DNA of 64,000 nucleotides, taken from assembly GCA_025758045.1 (NCBI GenBank), contig CP107208.1:1116001-1180000 (forward strand), given 5' to 3'. The notes below the pieces were generated by a model that worked only from the letters and a program-made list of their open reading frames with translations, was not told the DNA's origin and did not search any database. Shown one piece after another: positions 24,625 through 32,738 of this stretch. How positions within the stretch are numbered: position 1 is the first letter of the stretch; every line of letters begins with the position of its first letter. This DNA is from Oscillospiraceae bacterium (GTDB lineage: Bacteria; Bacillota; Clostridia; Oscillospirales; Ruminococcaceae). A program made the position numbers and the translations under genes.

Positions 24625-26364
24625 ATGAATGACTTGCGCTTAATTTTCCGCTATGGCAAGCCCTACCGCCGGGACCTTTGGGCGGCTGCCGGGCTGATCT
24701 TTATTGAATGTATCTTTGAGATGGTCATCCCCGTGCTGATGTCCACCCTGGTAGACGAGGGTGTGCCCAGCCATAATATGGCGATCATCCTGCGGCAGGG
24801 CGGGTTGATGGCACTCTGCGCGGTACTGGCACTGATCACCGGCCTGCTGTATGCCCGCTATGCCGCCCGGTTCGCCAACGGCTTTGCGGCCGAGTTGCGC
24901 CTGGCCGAGTACGCCGCCGTGCAGAAATTCGACTTTGCCAACCTGGACCATTTTTCCTCTGCGTCCCTCGTCACCCGCATGACCACCGACGCCACCGTGC
25001 TGCTCAACGCCATCAACGCAGGCCTGCGCCCCTTTGTGCGCAGCCCGGTCATGCTGGCCATGGGTCTGGGCATGGCATTTCTGCTGAGCCCCAAGCTGAC
25101 GATTGTTTTCCTCATCACAACGCCTATTCTGACCATTTTGCTGACGCTCATCGTGTGCAAGGTCGGCCCGCTGTACGGCCGCCAGCAAAGCGCTGTCGAC
25201 CACCTGAACAGCCGCATCCAGGAATCCCTCACCGCCATCCGCGCCATTAAAGCGTTCGTGCGCTGCGATTATGAAAACGAGCAGTTCAACGCCGTCAACA
25301 CTGAGCTGAGCGACGCCAGCACCGAGACCTTCCGTTACGCCGTGCTCAACCTGCCCGCGTTCCAGACCATCATGTACACAGCCATCGTCTGCATCATGTG
25401 GTTCGGCGGCGGGTTCATCCTGCAGGGCGACATGAGCGTCGGCCAGCTGACCGCCTTTTTGAGCTACGTTTTGCAGGTGCTCAACTCGGTCATGATGTTC
25501 TCCGGCGCGTTTTTGCAGATGACCCGCTCGCTGGCCAGCGCCCGCCGCATCCGCGAGGTGCTGACCGAGCAGCCCGACCTGGCCAATGCCGCCGATCCGT
25601 TGGAGACTGTGCCGAACGGTCAGATCGACTTCGAGGGCGTCAGCTTCAAGTATAACGCTGCGGCACAAAAAAGTGCCCTGTCCGACATTACGCTGCACAT
25701 CCCCGCCGGGGCGACCGTGGGCATCATCGGCGGCACCGGCTCGGCCAAGACCACGCTGGTCCAGCTGATCCCCCGCCTGTACGACGCCACCGAGGGCACC
25801 GTGAAGGTCGGCGGCCACGACGTGCGGGACTACGACCTGACCGCCCTGCGGGACGCCGTAGGCATTGTGCTGCAAAAGAACCTGCTGTTCTCCGGCACCA
25901 TCCGGGACAACCTGAAGTGGGGCAACCCCGACGCCGCCGAGGAACAGCTGTGGGCCGCCTGCCGCGCCGCTCACGCCGATGAATTTTTGGACCGCATGCC
26001 CGACGGCCTGGATACCGACTTAGGGCAGGGCGGCGTCAACGTCTCCGGTGGGCAGAAGCAGCGCCTTTGCATTGCCCGTACCCTGCTGAAGCACCCGAAG
26101 GTGCTGATTTTCGACGACTCCACCAGCGCCGTGGATACTGCCACCGAGTCCGGCATCCGCCGCGCCCTGGCCGAACTGACCGACGTGACCAAGCTGATTA
26201 TCGCCCAGCGCATTTCCTCGGTGCAGAGCGCCGACCTCATCGTAATCTTGGAGGATGGCCGCCTGCACGCCGTGGGCACCCACGCCGAACTTCTGGAAAA
26301 AGATACGATCTATCAGGAAATCTACTATTCCCAGATGAAGGGAGGTGACCCCGATGGCGAGTAA
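24625..26364 (+). CDS. ABC exporter half-transporter, degenerate-site subunit
   Basis: 579 residues: six-helix membrane domain (1-310), then the ATPase. Walker A is GGTGSAKTT (Ala in place of the usual third Gly), signature VSGGQKQR, Walker B LIFDDSTSAVD with Asp where the catalytic Glu should be, and Gln in the H-loop (IAQRISSV). This is the pattern of the subunit carrying the degenerate ATP site in heterodimeric exporters of the BmrCD/TM287-288 kind. The partner gene follows, with its ribosome site inside this gene. Confidence 0.9.
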   Translation: MNDLRLIFRYGKPYRRDLWAAAGLIFIECIFEMVIPVLMSTLVDEGVPSHNMAIILRQGGLMALCAVLALITGLLYARYAARFANGFAAELRLAEYAAVQKFDFANLDHFSSASLVTRMTTDATVLLNAINAGLRPFVRSPVMLAMGLGMAFLLSPKLTIVFLITTPILTILLTLIVCKVGPLYGRQQSAVDHLNSRIQESLTAIRAIKAFVRCDYENEQFNAVNTELSDASTETFRYAVLNLPAFQTIMYTAIVCIMWFGGGFILQGDMSVGQLTAFLSYVLQVLNSVMMFSGAFLQMTRSLASARRIREVLTEQPDLANAADPLETVPNGQIDFEGVSFKYNAAAQKSALSDITLHIPAGATVGIIGGTGSAKTTLVQLIPRLYDATEGTVKVGGHDVRDYDLTALRDAVGIVLQKNLLFSGTIRDNLKWGNPDAAEEQLWAACRAAHADEFLDRMPDGLDTDLGQGGVNVSGGQKQRLCIARTLLKHPKVLIFDDSTSAVDTATESGIRRALAELTDVTKLIIAQRISSVQSADLIVILEDGRLHAVGTHAELLEKDTIYQEIYYSQMKGGDPDGE

Positions 26365-28219
26365 AAAGAAAGTCACCGGCGGCAAGCGCCCGCAGAACCT
26401 GCGCCGCACGCTGGGACAGTTCAGCGCCTATCTGGGCCGCCACCGCATCATGATCGGCCTGGTGGCGCTGCTGGCGGCCATCAGCGCCCTGGCCGCACTG
26501 TTTGGCACCTACATGATCCGCCCGGTAGTCAACGGCCTGCTGGAAAACGGCAGCAAAGCCTACCTGGCCGGGGCCGTGGGCCTTACCGCCTGTATTTATA
26601 TCATTGGTGCGCTGTCCACCCTGGGCTATACCCAGCTGATGGTGCGCGCCGCGCAAAAAGTACTGCAGGAGATCCGCCAGGATCTGTTTGCCCACCTGCA
26701 GACCCAGCCGCTGCAGTACTTTGATACCCACCGCAACGGCGATTTGATGAGCCTTTTCACCAACGATGTGGACACCATCTCCGATGCACTGAACAACAGC
26801 TTTGCTGTCGTTATCCAGACCTTTATCCAGGTCGTGGGTACCCTGCTGATGCTGTTTATCCTCAACTGGCGGCTCTCTCTGCTGGTGGCGGTGGGTTATG
26901 TGGGCATGTTCTGGTACATCAACTTTTCCACCCAGCACAGCCGTGCCTACTATGCCAAGCAGCAAAGCAGCCTGGGCGAGCTGGACGCTTACATTGAGGA
27001 AATGATCGCCGGGCAGAAGGTCGTGAAGGTGTTCAACCACCAAAAAGCCGACCTGGCCGAGTTTGCCGCCCGCAACGAAAAGCTGCGCCTGGCCGGCACC
27101 GGCGCGCAAAGCTATGCTGCCACGATGGTGCCCGCCGTCGTCAGCATCGGCTACATCAACTACGCGGTCATTGCGGTGCTGGGTGGCCTGATGGTCATGA
27201 AGGGCTGGACCGACTTGGGCAGCCTGGCCAGCTATCTGGTGTTTGTGCGCCAGACCACCCTGCCCATCAACCAGTTTACCCAGCAGGGCAACTTCCTGCT
27301 GGCGGCGCTGGCCGGTGCCGAGCGTATTTTTGCCGCCATGGAGCAGTCGCCCGAAGTGGACGAGGGCACGGTAGAGTTGGTGAACGTGCGGAAGAACGCC
27401 AACGGCACCCTGACCGCCTGCCCCGAGGTCACCGGCCGCTGGGCCTGGCGTGATTCCGCCCACCCGGACGTAGCGCTGGAGCCATTGCGCGGCGATGTGC
27501 GGTTCCATAACGTCAGCTTTGGCTACACGCCGGAGCGGCTGATTTTGCAGGACCTTTCGCTGTACGCCAAGCCGGGGCAAAAGATTGCCTTTGTCGGCTC
27601 CACCGGCGCGGGCAAGACGACGATCACTAACTTGATCAACCGCTTTTACGATGTCACCGCCGGTTCCATCACCTACGACGGAATCGATGTGCGACTCATC
27701 CGCAAAAACGCGCTGCGCTCGTCCCTGGGCATCGTGCTGCAGGACACCCACCTGTTTACCGGCACCGTGGCGGACAACATCCGCTTTGGCAAGCTGAATG
27801 CCACGCAGAAGGAAATCGAGAAGGCCGCAAGGATTGCCAACGCCGACTCCTTCATCCGCCGCCTGCCCCAGGGATACGACACGATGGTCACCTCCGACGG
27901 GGCCAACCTGAGCCAGGGCCAGCGCCAGCTGCTGGCCATTGCCCGCGCCGCCGTAGCCGACCCGCCGGTGCTGATTTTGGATGAAGCCACATCCAGCATC
28001 GATACCCGCACCGAGGCGCTGATTGAAAAAGGCATGGACGGCCTGATGGAGGGCCGCACGGTGTTTGTCATCGCACACCGGCTTTCCACCGTGCGCAACG
28101 CCGATGCAATTATCGTGCTGGAACACGGCCGCATCGTAGAACGCGGCACCCACGATGAACTGCTGGCCCAAAAAGGCGAGTATTACCAGCTGTACCACGG
28201 CATGTTTGAACTGTCGTAA
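26354..28219 (+). CDS. ABC exporter half-transporter, canonical-site subunit
   Basis: 621 residues from ATG 26354 (GGGAGGTGA 6 bases upstream; a GTG in frame at 26345 is part of that site). Membrane domain, then ATPase with Walker A GSTGAGKTT, signature LSQGQRQL, Walker B LILDEATSSID with the catalytic Glu, and His in the H-loop (IAHRLSTV). An extra 40 residues before the ATPase are typical of this side of the pair. Together with the previous gene it forms a multidrug or peptide/lipid exporter of unknown substrate. Its start overlaps the previous gene by 11 bp. Confidence 0.9.
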   Translation: MASKKKVTGGKRPQNLRRTLGQFSAYLGRHRIMIGLVALLAAISALAALFGTYMIRPVVNGLLENGSKAYLAGAVGLTACIYIIGALSTLGYTQLMVRAAQKVLQEIRQDLFAHLQTQPLQYFDTHRNGDLMSLFTNDVDTISDALNNSFAVVIQTFIQVVGTLLMLFILNWRLSLLVAVGYVGMFWYINFSTQHSRAYYAKQQSSLGELDAYIEEMIAGQKVVKVFNHQKADLAEFAARNEKLRLAGTGAQSYAATMVPAVVSIGYINYAVIAVLGGLMVMKGWTDLGSLASYLVFVRQTTLPINQFTQQGNFLLAALAGAERIFAAMEQSPEVDEGTVELVNVRKNANGTLTACPEVTGRWAWRDSAHPDVALEPLRGDVRFHNVSFGYTPERLILQDLSLYAKPGQKIAFVGSTGAGKTTITNLINRFYDVTAGSITYDGIDVRLIRKNALRSSLGIVLQDTHLFTGTVADNIRFGKLNATQKEIEKAARIANADSFIRRLPQGYDTMVTSDGANLSQGQRQLLAIARAAVADPPVLILDEATSSIDTRTEALIEKGMDGLMEGRTVFVIAHRLSTVRNADAIIVLEHGRIVERGTHDELLAQKGEYYQLYHGMFELS

Positions 28220-28312
28220 ACGGACGCGGCGGTGGTTTCTCCAGCTTTCCCAGCTTTTGGAACACGCCGCGGCCCCGTGGCCCGGATTTTTGAAAAAAAT
28301 TCTGCAAACCTG

Positions 28313-28341
28313 TTGACATATGTCCACGGTTGTGCTATTAT
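28313..28341 (+). promoter_or_regulatory. Promoter of tRNA-fMet
   Basis: TTGACA at 28313-28318, a 17-bp spacer, TATTAT at 28336-28341. The tRNA begins 32 bases later. Confidence 0.8.
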
Positions 28342-28372
28342 ACTATAGCACTCCGAAACACGGAGCATATAT

Positions 28373-28452
<80 letters not shown>

Positions 28453-28453
<1 letters not shown>

Positions 28454-28492
28454 GAACGGTAAGACGTCAAGTTTTACCGTTCTTTTTCTTTT
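28453..28492 (+). terminator. Terminator behind tRNA-fMet, carried by the element
   Basis: AAGAACGGTAA.../..TTTACCGTTCTTTTT hairpin with T-run. The sequence differs from the hairpins behind the other two att copies. Confidence 0.75.
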
Positions 28493-28510
28493 GCAGGCCG
28501 CAAAAAAAGA

Positions 28511-28532
28511 AAAGTGGTAACAAAGTGGTAAC
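28511..28532. promoter_or_regulatory. Candidate integrase arm-type sites, left end
   Basis: Two adjacent direct copies of AAAGTGGTAAC (28511-28521, 28522-28532) just behind the int stop. The same 11-mer or a one-base variant recurs at the right end of the element (45558, 45570) and behind the second att (45793). Confidence 0.6.
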
Positions 28533-29774
28533 TCATTTGTTACCATCTCCGAAAATCACGCTGCTCAGGGTGTCCCCCGCCCTGATTTTGGCGGAGTCGA
28601 TGACGTGGGCATAGCGCTCGGAAACGGTGGCGGGTTTGTCACCGATAAAGGCAGCTGTCGTCACAATGTCGGTACCGTTCGCCACAAGGATGGACGCAAC
28701 GGCATGGCGGAAGGCGTGGGGGTTCAGGTGGGGAAAATTCGGGTTTTCCTTTTGCAGCCTGTCCCCCATACGGTTCAGATACTGTGTAATGTTGTCCGGA
28801 TTCATAGGTCCACCGTACTCATTGGTAAACAAGTAGCCACTTTCCTGCCAGAGGTCCCCGTACCATTCGGGCTGTTCGCCGCGCCACTTCAGGTAGCGGC
28901 GCAGGATTTCGTCCATCTGCGGGGTAATCGGCAGCTGACGCGGCTTGCGCTTTTTGGGGTAGGGCTTCTCGTACACACCGTTCTTTGGGTCGTACATGAC
29001 GCAGGAACAGATGGTGATGGTCTTGCCCCTCAGGTCTACGGCACTCAGCTTGATGCCCGCGCACTCCCCGCGCCGGATGCCGTAGAGCATCAGCACGTGG
29101 ATCAGCGTGTACCACTTGACGCTCTCGTTCTCCAAAGCCTGACGGATCAGTGTTAGATCGGCGGGCTGGTAGTAGTTCGGCATCGGCGGGTCTGCCACAG
29201 GCGGCGTGGCATCGCGGCAGGGGTTGAACGCAATCAGATGCTTGCGGATGGCGTGTTCCATAATGGTGGAAATCACATGGTGGTGTTCCAGCACCGTTTT
29301 GCGGGAAAGTCCGCCGCCGGTTTTCTTGTTCTGCCCCGGCTTGAGCAGCATGGCGTAGAAATCGTCCAGCATATCGCCGGTGATTTCGTCCACGGGCGTC
29401 TTGCCTAAGTACGGATTGATGCGGGAATCCAGCATATCCTGATATCGTGCGAGGGTGCTTTTCTCCTTGCCGGTGCGCTCCTTAATTTCCATAACCTTAG
29501 CGGCAAAATCCTCGAACGATATACATTTCGGTTCGGCGGCTTTTGCCGCTTCTTCTTTTTCATGGGCTGTGATAAGCTCGCACTCCTCCTCAAAATGGAC
29601 GGTTTCGCGCTGGATCAGCGTTTCGATCTGCCGCGCGTTCAATTCAGGCGGAACACGGACAGTTTTGATAAAGGGCGGAAGCTGCTTGCCAAATTCATCC
29701 CTCCCGTGAAAAACGTGGATACGAAAAGAAATAAGGTTTCCGGCCTTATTGTAGCGTTTCTCAACCGATGCCAT
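28533..29774 (-). CDS. int: Tyrosine recombinase (integrase) of the tRNA-fMet element
   Basis: 413 residues: N-terminal arm-binding domain, core-binding SAM-like domain (about 90-190), catalytic domain with Arg in YGIRRGE (near 235), HAFRH (near 353) and the nucleophile Tyr in SERYAHV (near 387). Belongs to the Tn916/ICE-type phage integrases. Faces the tRNA, ends 80 bp from att1, and overlaps the excisionase gene by 14 bp. Expected to insert and excise the element between 28403 and 45743. Confidence 0.93.
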   Translation of the reverse strand: MASVEKRYNKAGNLISFRIHVFHGRDEFGKQLPPFIKTVRVPPELNARQIETLIQRETVHFEEECELITAHEKEEAAKAAEPKCISFEDFAAKVMEIKERTGKEKSTLARYQDMLDSRINPYLGKTPVDEITGDMLDDFYAMLLKPGQNKKTGGGLSRKTVLEHHHVISTIMEHAIRKHLIAFNPCRDATPPVADPPMPNYYQPADLTLIRQALENESVKWYTLIHVLMLYGIRRGECAGIKLSAVDLRGKTITICSCVMYDPKNGVYEKPYPKKRKPRQLPITPQMDEILRRYLKWRGEQPEWYGDLWQESGYLFTNEYGGPMNPDNITQYLNRMGDRLQKENPNFPHLNPHAFRHAVASILVANGTDIVTTAAFIGDKPATVSERYAHVIDSAKIRAGDTLSSVIFGDGNK

Positions 29775-29976
29775 GGTTCAGTTCGTTTTCGTCAATGGTA
29801 AGCCCGAAATAGCGTTCTACATCGTCCAGCGCCACCAGATACTTTGACCCGGCTTTACGGCTGGGAATTTCCTTGTGTAGCACCAGCTGACGGATGTTGT
29901 GTGCGCTGATGGCACAGCCGGGATCACGTTTGCGCAGTTCATCGGCTGCGCCTTGAATGGTACGGATACGGTTCAT
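29761..29976 (-). CDS. xis: Excisionase-like winged-helix protein
   Basis: 71 residues, a MerR/excisionase-type fold: IQGAADELRKRDPGCAISAHNIRQLVLHKEIPSRKAGSKYLVALDDVERYF. Such small proteins bind the element ends and steer the integrase toward excision. Directly upstream of and overlapping int, under the consensus promoter at 30092-30120. Confidence 0.8.
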   Translation of the reverse strand: MNRIRTIQGAADELRKRDPGCAISAHNIRQLVLHKEIPSRKAGSKYLVALDDVERYFGLTIDENELNHGIG

Positions 29977-30061
29977 AAGAGAGGTCCTTTCTCGCGTTTT
30001 ACAGATGCGAAAGCGGCTTCGGAAGTTTCGGCATATTGGATTATCAAGGTGCTATGCAAAT

Positions 30062-30120
30062 GTACTTTTAAGTTACATATGCTATATCTGAATTATATAG
30101 TACTTTTAAGTTACTGTCAA
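30062..30120 (-). promoter_or_regulatory. xis-int promoter with two repressor operators
   Basis: Minus strand TTGACA (30120-30115), 17-bp spacer, TATAAT (30097-30092): a full consensus promoter. The 15-mer GTACTTTTAAGTTAC occurs twice on the + strand: 30100-30114, filling most of the spacer, and 30062-30076, just behind the -10. A bound repressor would shut off excision functions. Confidence 0.8.
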
Positions 30121-30168
30121 TCGTTTTTGCAAAAATATTTTAAGGAAACATAAGAAGAATTCTCGCTC

Positions 30169-30218
30169 TTGTACAGATAGCAAAAGTTTGTTATAATTAG
30201 GTTGTTCCTTAAAAGTAC
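30169..30218 (+). promoter_or_regulatory. Promoter and operator of the XRE regulator
   Basis: TTGTAC (30169-30174), 17-bp spacer, TATAAT (30192-30197). An inverted copy of the operator core (CTTAAAAGTAC, 30208-30218) lies just downstream, which suggests autorepression. Confidence 0.7.
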
Positions 30219-30242
30219 AGAGCCGAGGCGGAGGATAAAGGT

Positions 30243-30998
30243 ATGTCAATGCATTGGACAACTGCGAGTGATAAAGATTTTACGTTGATGCGTGATGAAT
30301 TCGGAAACTACTCTCACGCCGCAGATAAGACACCGATCAGTTTTCAAGAACAGAAGAAGATTTTGGGCAACCGTATCAAACGGTTGCGCCTTTACCGAGA
30401 AATGACGCAGGAGGAAGCCGCAGAAAAGACAGGAATCAATGCGACCCTGTGGCGGCATTATGAATATGGTCTGAAAATGCCCCGGCAGGAAAATTTAGAA
30501 AAAATCGCACAAACGTTAGATGTTCCGATGCAAATGCTGTTTCCTATCGACACCTGCACCCCGGAGGGAATTGCCACATTGCTGCTGAATATGCAGCTGC
30601 AATTTGGCAGTATGGAAATCGTCGAGGTTGACGGCAGCGTCAGCTTGAAATTCCCAAAAAACGAATTCTCGAAAAACGCAACAGATACGCTCCATACAGT
30701 TAAAGAGCTGCTGGATAAAATCACTTGGGATGATGGTGTTAATTTGACAGCAGAACGCTTTCTATGCAGCCGTTATGCGGTTCCTAGAGAAATGGGCGCA
30801 GAAATTAAAGAAAAACGTGAGCTATGGAAAGAAATTTTGGACGGACGTATGGACGAAAGTTCCATGCCTAAAGGTGAAAGCTGGTCGTATCTGGAAGATA
30901 CTGCAGGCTCTATAGAGGAAGCCACCTACCGCCTGAAAAATATGGCGCTGCTGGATTACATTACAGAATGTTATAAAAACAAAAAAGAAAGCCAATAA
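30243..30998 (+). CDS. XRE-family repressor of the integrative element
   Basis: 251 residues. HTH_3 at about 40-95 (LGNRIKRLRLYREMTQEEAAEKTGINATLWRHYEYGLKMP), followed by about 150 residues without a known domain. Divergent from xis-int with three shared operators between them, so it is likely the master switch of the element. AGGCGGAGGA lies upstream of ATG 30243. The gene is less GC-rich than the surrounding cargo. Confidence 0.82.
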   Translation: MSMHWTTASDKDFTLMRDEFGNYSHAADKTPISFQEQKKILGNRIKRLRLYREMTQEEAAEKTGINATLWRHYEYGLKMPRQENLEKIAQTLDVPMQMLFPIDTCTPEGIATLLLNMQLQFGSMEIVEVDGSVSLKFPKNEFSKNATDTLHTVKELLDKITWDDGVNLTAERFLCSRYAVPREMGAEIKEKRELWKEILDGRMDESSMPKGESWSYLEDTAGSIEEATYRLKNMALLDYITECYKNKKESQ

Positions 30999-31043
30999 AA
31001 CAATAAGCACCACCGAGTTATACTTAGTGGTGCTTATTGTTTT
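30997..31043. terminator. Strong bidirectional terminator between the XRE gene and deoC
   Basis: A perfect 17-bp stem (30997-31013 with 31027-31043), AAAACAATAAGCACCAC and its complement, with A/T tails serving both convergent units. Confidence 0.9.
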
Positions 31044-31079
31044 ATGCGGTTCAGACCTTTCCGGCCATCCCTATCGATT

Positions 31080-31760
31080 TTATAACCTATGTTTCAGTTC
31101 TTCTATAATGCTGACGCTGGCTGTGGAGCCGATGCGGGATACGCCCAGCTCGATCATACGCAAAGCGGTATCCAATGTGCGGATGCCGCCGGCTGCCTTG
31201 ATTTTCACCTCATCGCCAACGCATTTTTTCATCAGCGCCACATCCTCAAAGGTTGCGCCGCCGGTGCCAAAGCCCGTGGAGGTCTTTATGAAATCCGGGC
31301 GAACCTCCCGCGCGATGGAGCACAGTGCGCGCTTTTCCTCCTCGGTCAGGTAGCAGTTCTCAAAAATAACCTTCGAGATCACCCCTGCACCGCGGCATTC
31401 CTCTACAATACCGGCCATCTCATGCTCAATAAAATCGTAGTTTTTTTCTTTCAGCTGCGTAATGTTGATAACATAATCGATCTCATCCGCGCCATTGGTG
31501 ATTGCATCTACGGTTTCGTATTTCTTGACCTTGGGCGTACTCTGCCCCAAGGGGAAACCAACCGCTGCTCCTACATGGACCGATGTTCCCGCCAACAGCT
31601 CCTTGCACAGGGAAACCGGAGCCGGGTTGATGGCCACCATGGCAAAGCCGTACTCACGGGCCTCTGCACAGAGCTTTTCAAAATCCTTGCGCTGCGCATA
31701 GGCGCGCAGCTGGGTGTGGTCAAAATAAGCTGCCAGTTCGGCAGGCGTAATAGGATTCAT
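31080..31760 (-). CDS. deoC: Deoxyribose-phosphate aldolase
   Basis: 226 residues from ATG 31760, with GAAAGGAATG upstream; the open frame runs on to 31832 but has no better start. Class I aldolase barrel: Schiff-base Lys159 in DFIKTSTGF, partner Lys188 in VKIKAAGGIR, Asp96 in ADEIDYVIN. Splits 2-deoxyribose-5-phosphate into glyceraldehyde-3-phosphate and acetaldehyde. Last gene of the cargo operon read from the SIS gene at 37320. Its link to an Amadori-sugar pathway is not obvious; a related sugar phosphate could be its substrate. Confidence 0.88.
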   Translation of the reverse strand: MNPITPAELAAYFDHTQLRAYAQRKDFEKLCAEAREYGFAMVAINPAPVSLCKELLAGTSVHVGAAVGFPLGQSTPKVKKYETVDAITNGADEIDYVINITQLKEKNYDFIEHEMAGIVEECRGAGVISKVIFENCYLTEEEKRALCSIAREVRPDFIKTSTGFGTGGATFEDVALMKKCVGDEVKIKAAGGIRTLDTALRMIELGVSRIGSTASVSIIEELKHRL

Positions 31761-31797
31761 AACAAAACATTCCTTTCGTTTCGTGTGCGGTATCGCC

Positions 31798-32673
31798 TTA
31801 TAAAAACGACGCCGTCTTGCCCGGGTCAACAAAGCCCTCGCCGTAAACCTCGCCGGTTTCCGTCACCATGACCATACAGCCGGGGTCAATGCGGTAGGCC
31901 GCCATCCGGATGCGGTACACCTGCGGTCTGGCACAGACGCAGAGCAGCATCTGCCGCTCCGTACCGGTGTATGTGCCCACTGCTTTGACCATTGTTGAGC
32001 CGCGCTCGCATTGGCGGGAAATTTCGTCCGCAATTTCCTGCCCCTTGGTAGTGATGATCGTCAGCATTTTGCCGGCATTGCTGCCGTACATGATTTTGTC
32101 GATAACCAGCGAGGTAACCGCCGTTGTGACAAGACCGTACAAAACGGCATCGACAGAGCCAAACACAGGCCAACCTAACAGGATGACCACAAGGTCTATC
32201 GCACCGGTCACAACACCGACCGACAGATGCGGGCGCAGCACTTTGATCGACATCGTCAAGAAATCGGTGCCGCCGCTGGACGAACCCCGCATATACAAAA
32301 GCGCCAACGCGCCGCCCCATGTGATACCCGCAAACAGGGCCGCCAGCAACGGATCGCCGCCGTAGCCGGGCTGGTCTGCAAAGGCAACATCCTGAAAAAA
32401 GGTACACCACAGCATACTGATGACGGTTTTCCCCAGAAAGGCGCGTCCCACAAAGCGGAAACCAAGCAGAACCAGGGGCACATTCAGCACCAGCGTTGTG
32501 ATGCCGATGGGAAACCCCCACAGATAGTTGCCCAGCAAAGCAAGACCCGACAGCCCGCCGGGTGCAAAGTCCGCGCCCTTGGCAAAATAACAGATGCTCA
32601 GGGCGTACAGAAACCCCGCAGCCAGGTTATACAGCTGATCCGTTACAAGGGTCTGCGTTTTTTCTTTCATCAT
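31798..32673 (-). CDS. YitT-family membrane protein
   Basis: 291 residues: five to six helices (YitT_membrane, with GGLSGLALLGNYLWGFPIG) and a C-terminal DUF2179 domain (GKMLTIITTKGQEIADEIS...). The family is thought to transport or bind a small ligand; function unproven. It lies between the HAD fusion and deoC in one operon, so it may move a substrate or product of this pathway. Confidence 0.85.
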   Translation of the reverse strand: MMKEKTQTLVTDQLYNLAAGFLYALSICYFAKGADFAPGGLSGLALLGNYLWGFPIGITTLVLNVPLVLLGFRFVGRAFLGKTVISMLWCTFFQDVAFADQPGYGGDPLLAALFAGITWGGALALLYMRGSSSGGTDFLTMSIKVLRPHLSVGVVTGAIDLVVILLGWPVFGSVDAVLYGLVTTAVTSLVIDKIMYGSNAGKMLTIITTKGQEIADEISRQCERGSTMVKAVGTYTGTERQMLLCVCARPQVYRIRMAAYRIDPGCMVMVTETGEVYGEGFVDPGKTASFL

Positions 32674-32738
32674 AGAACACTGCCCCTTTTGGAAAACGAG
32701 GAGCCTTTCTTGCGGGAAAGCGTTCCTCGTTTTATAAT

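Noticed and set aside
28220..28312. A regulatory or small-RNA gene between the ABC exporter and tRNA-fMet
   Set aside because: Only short GC-rich inverted bits are visible; nothing beyond the tRNA promoter can be supported.
26237..28327. A 696-codon minus-strand frame opposite the ABC exporter
   Set aside because: Mirror of a canonical ABC gene; no motif of its own.
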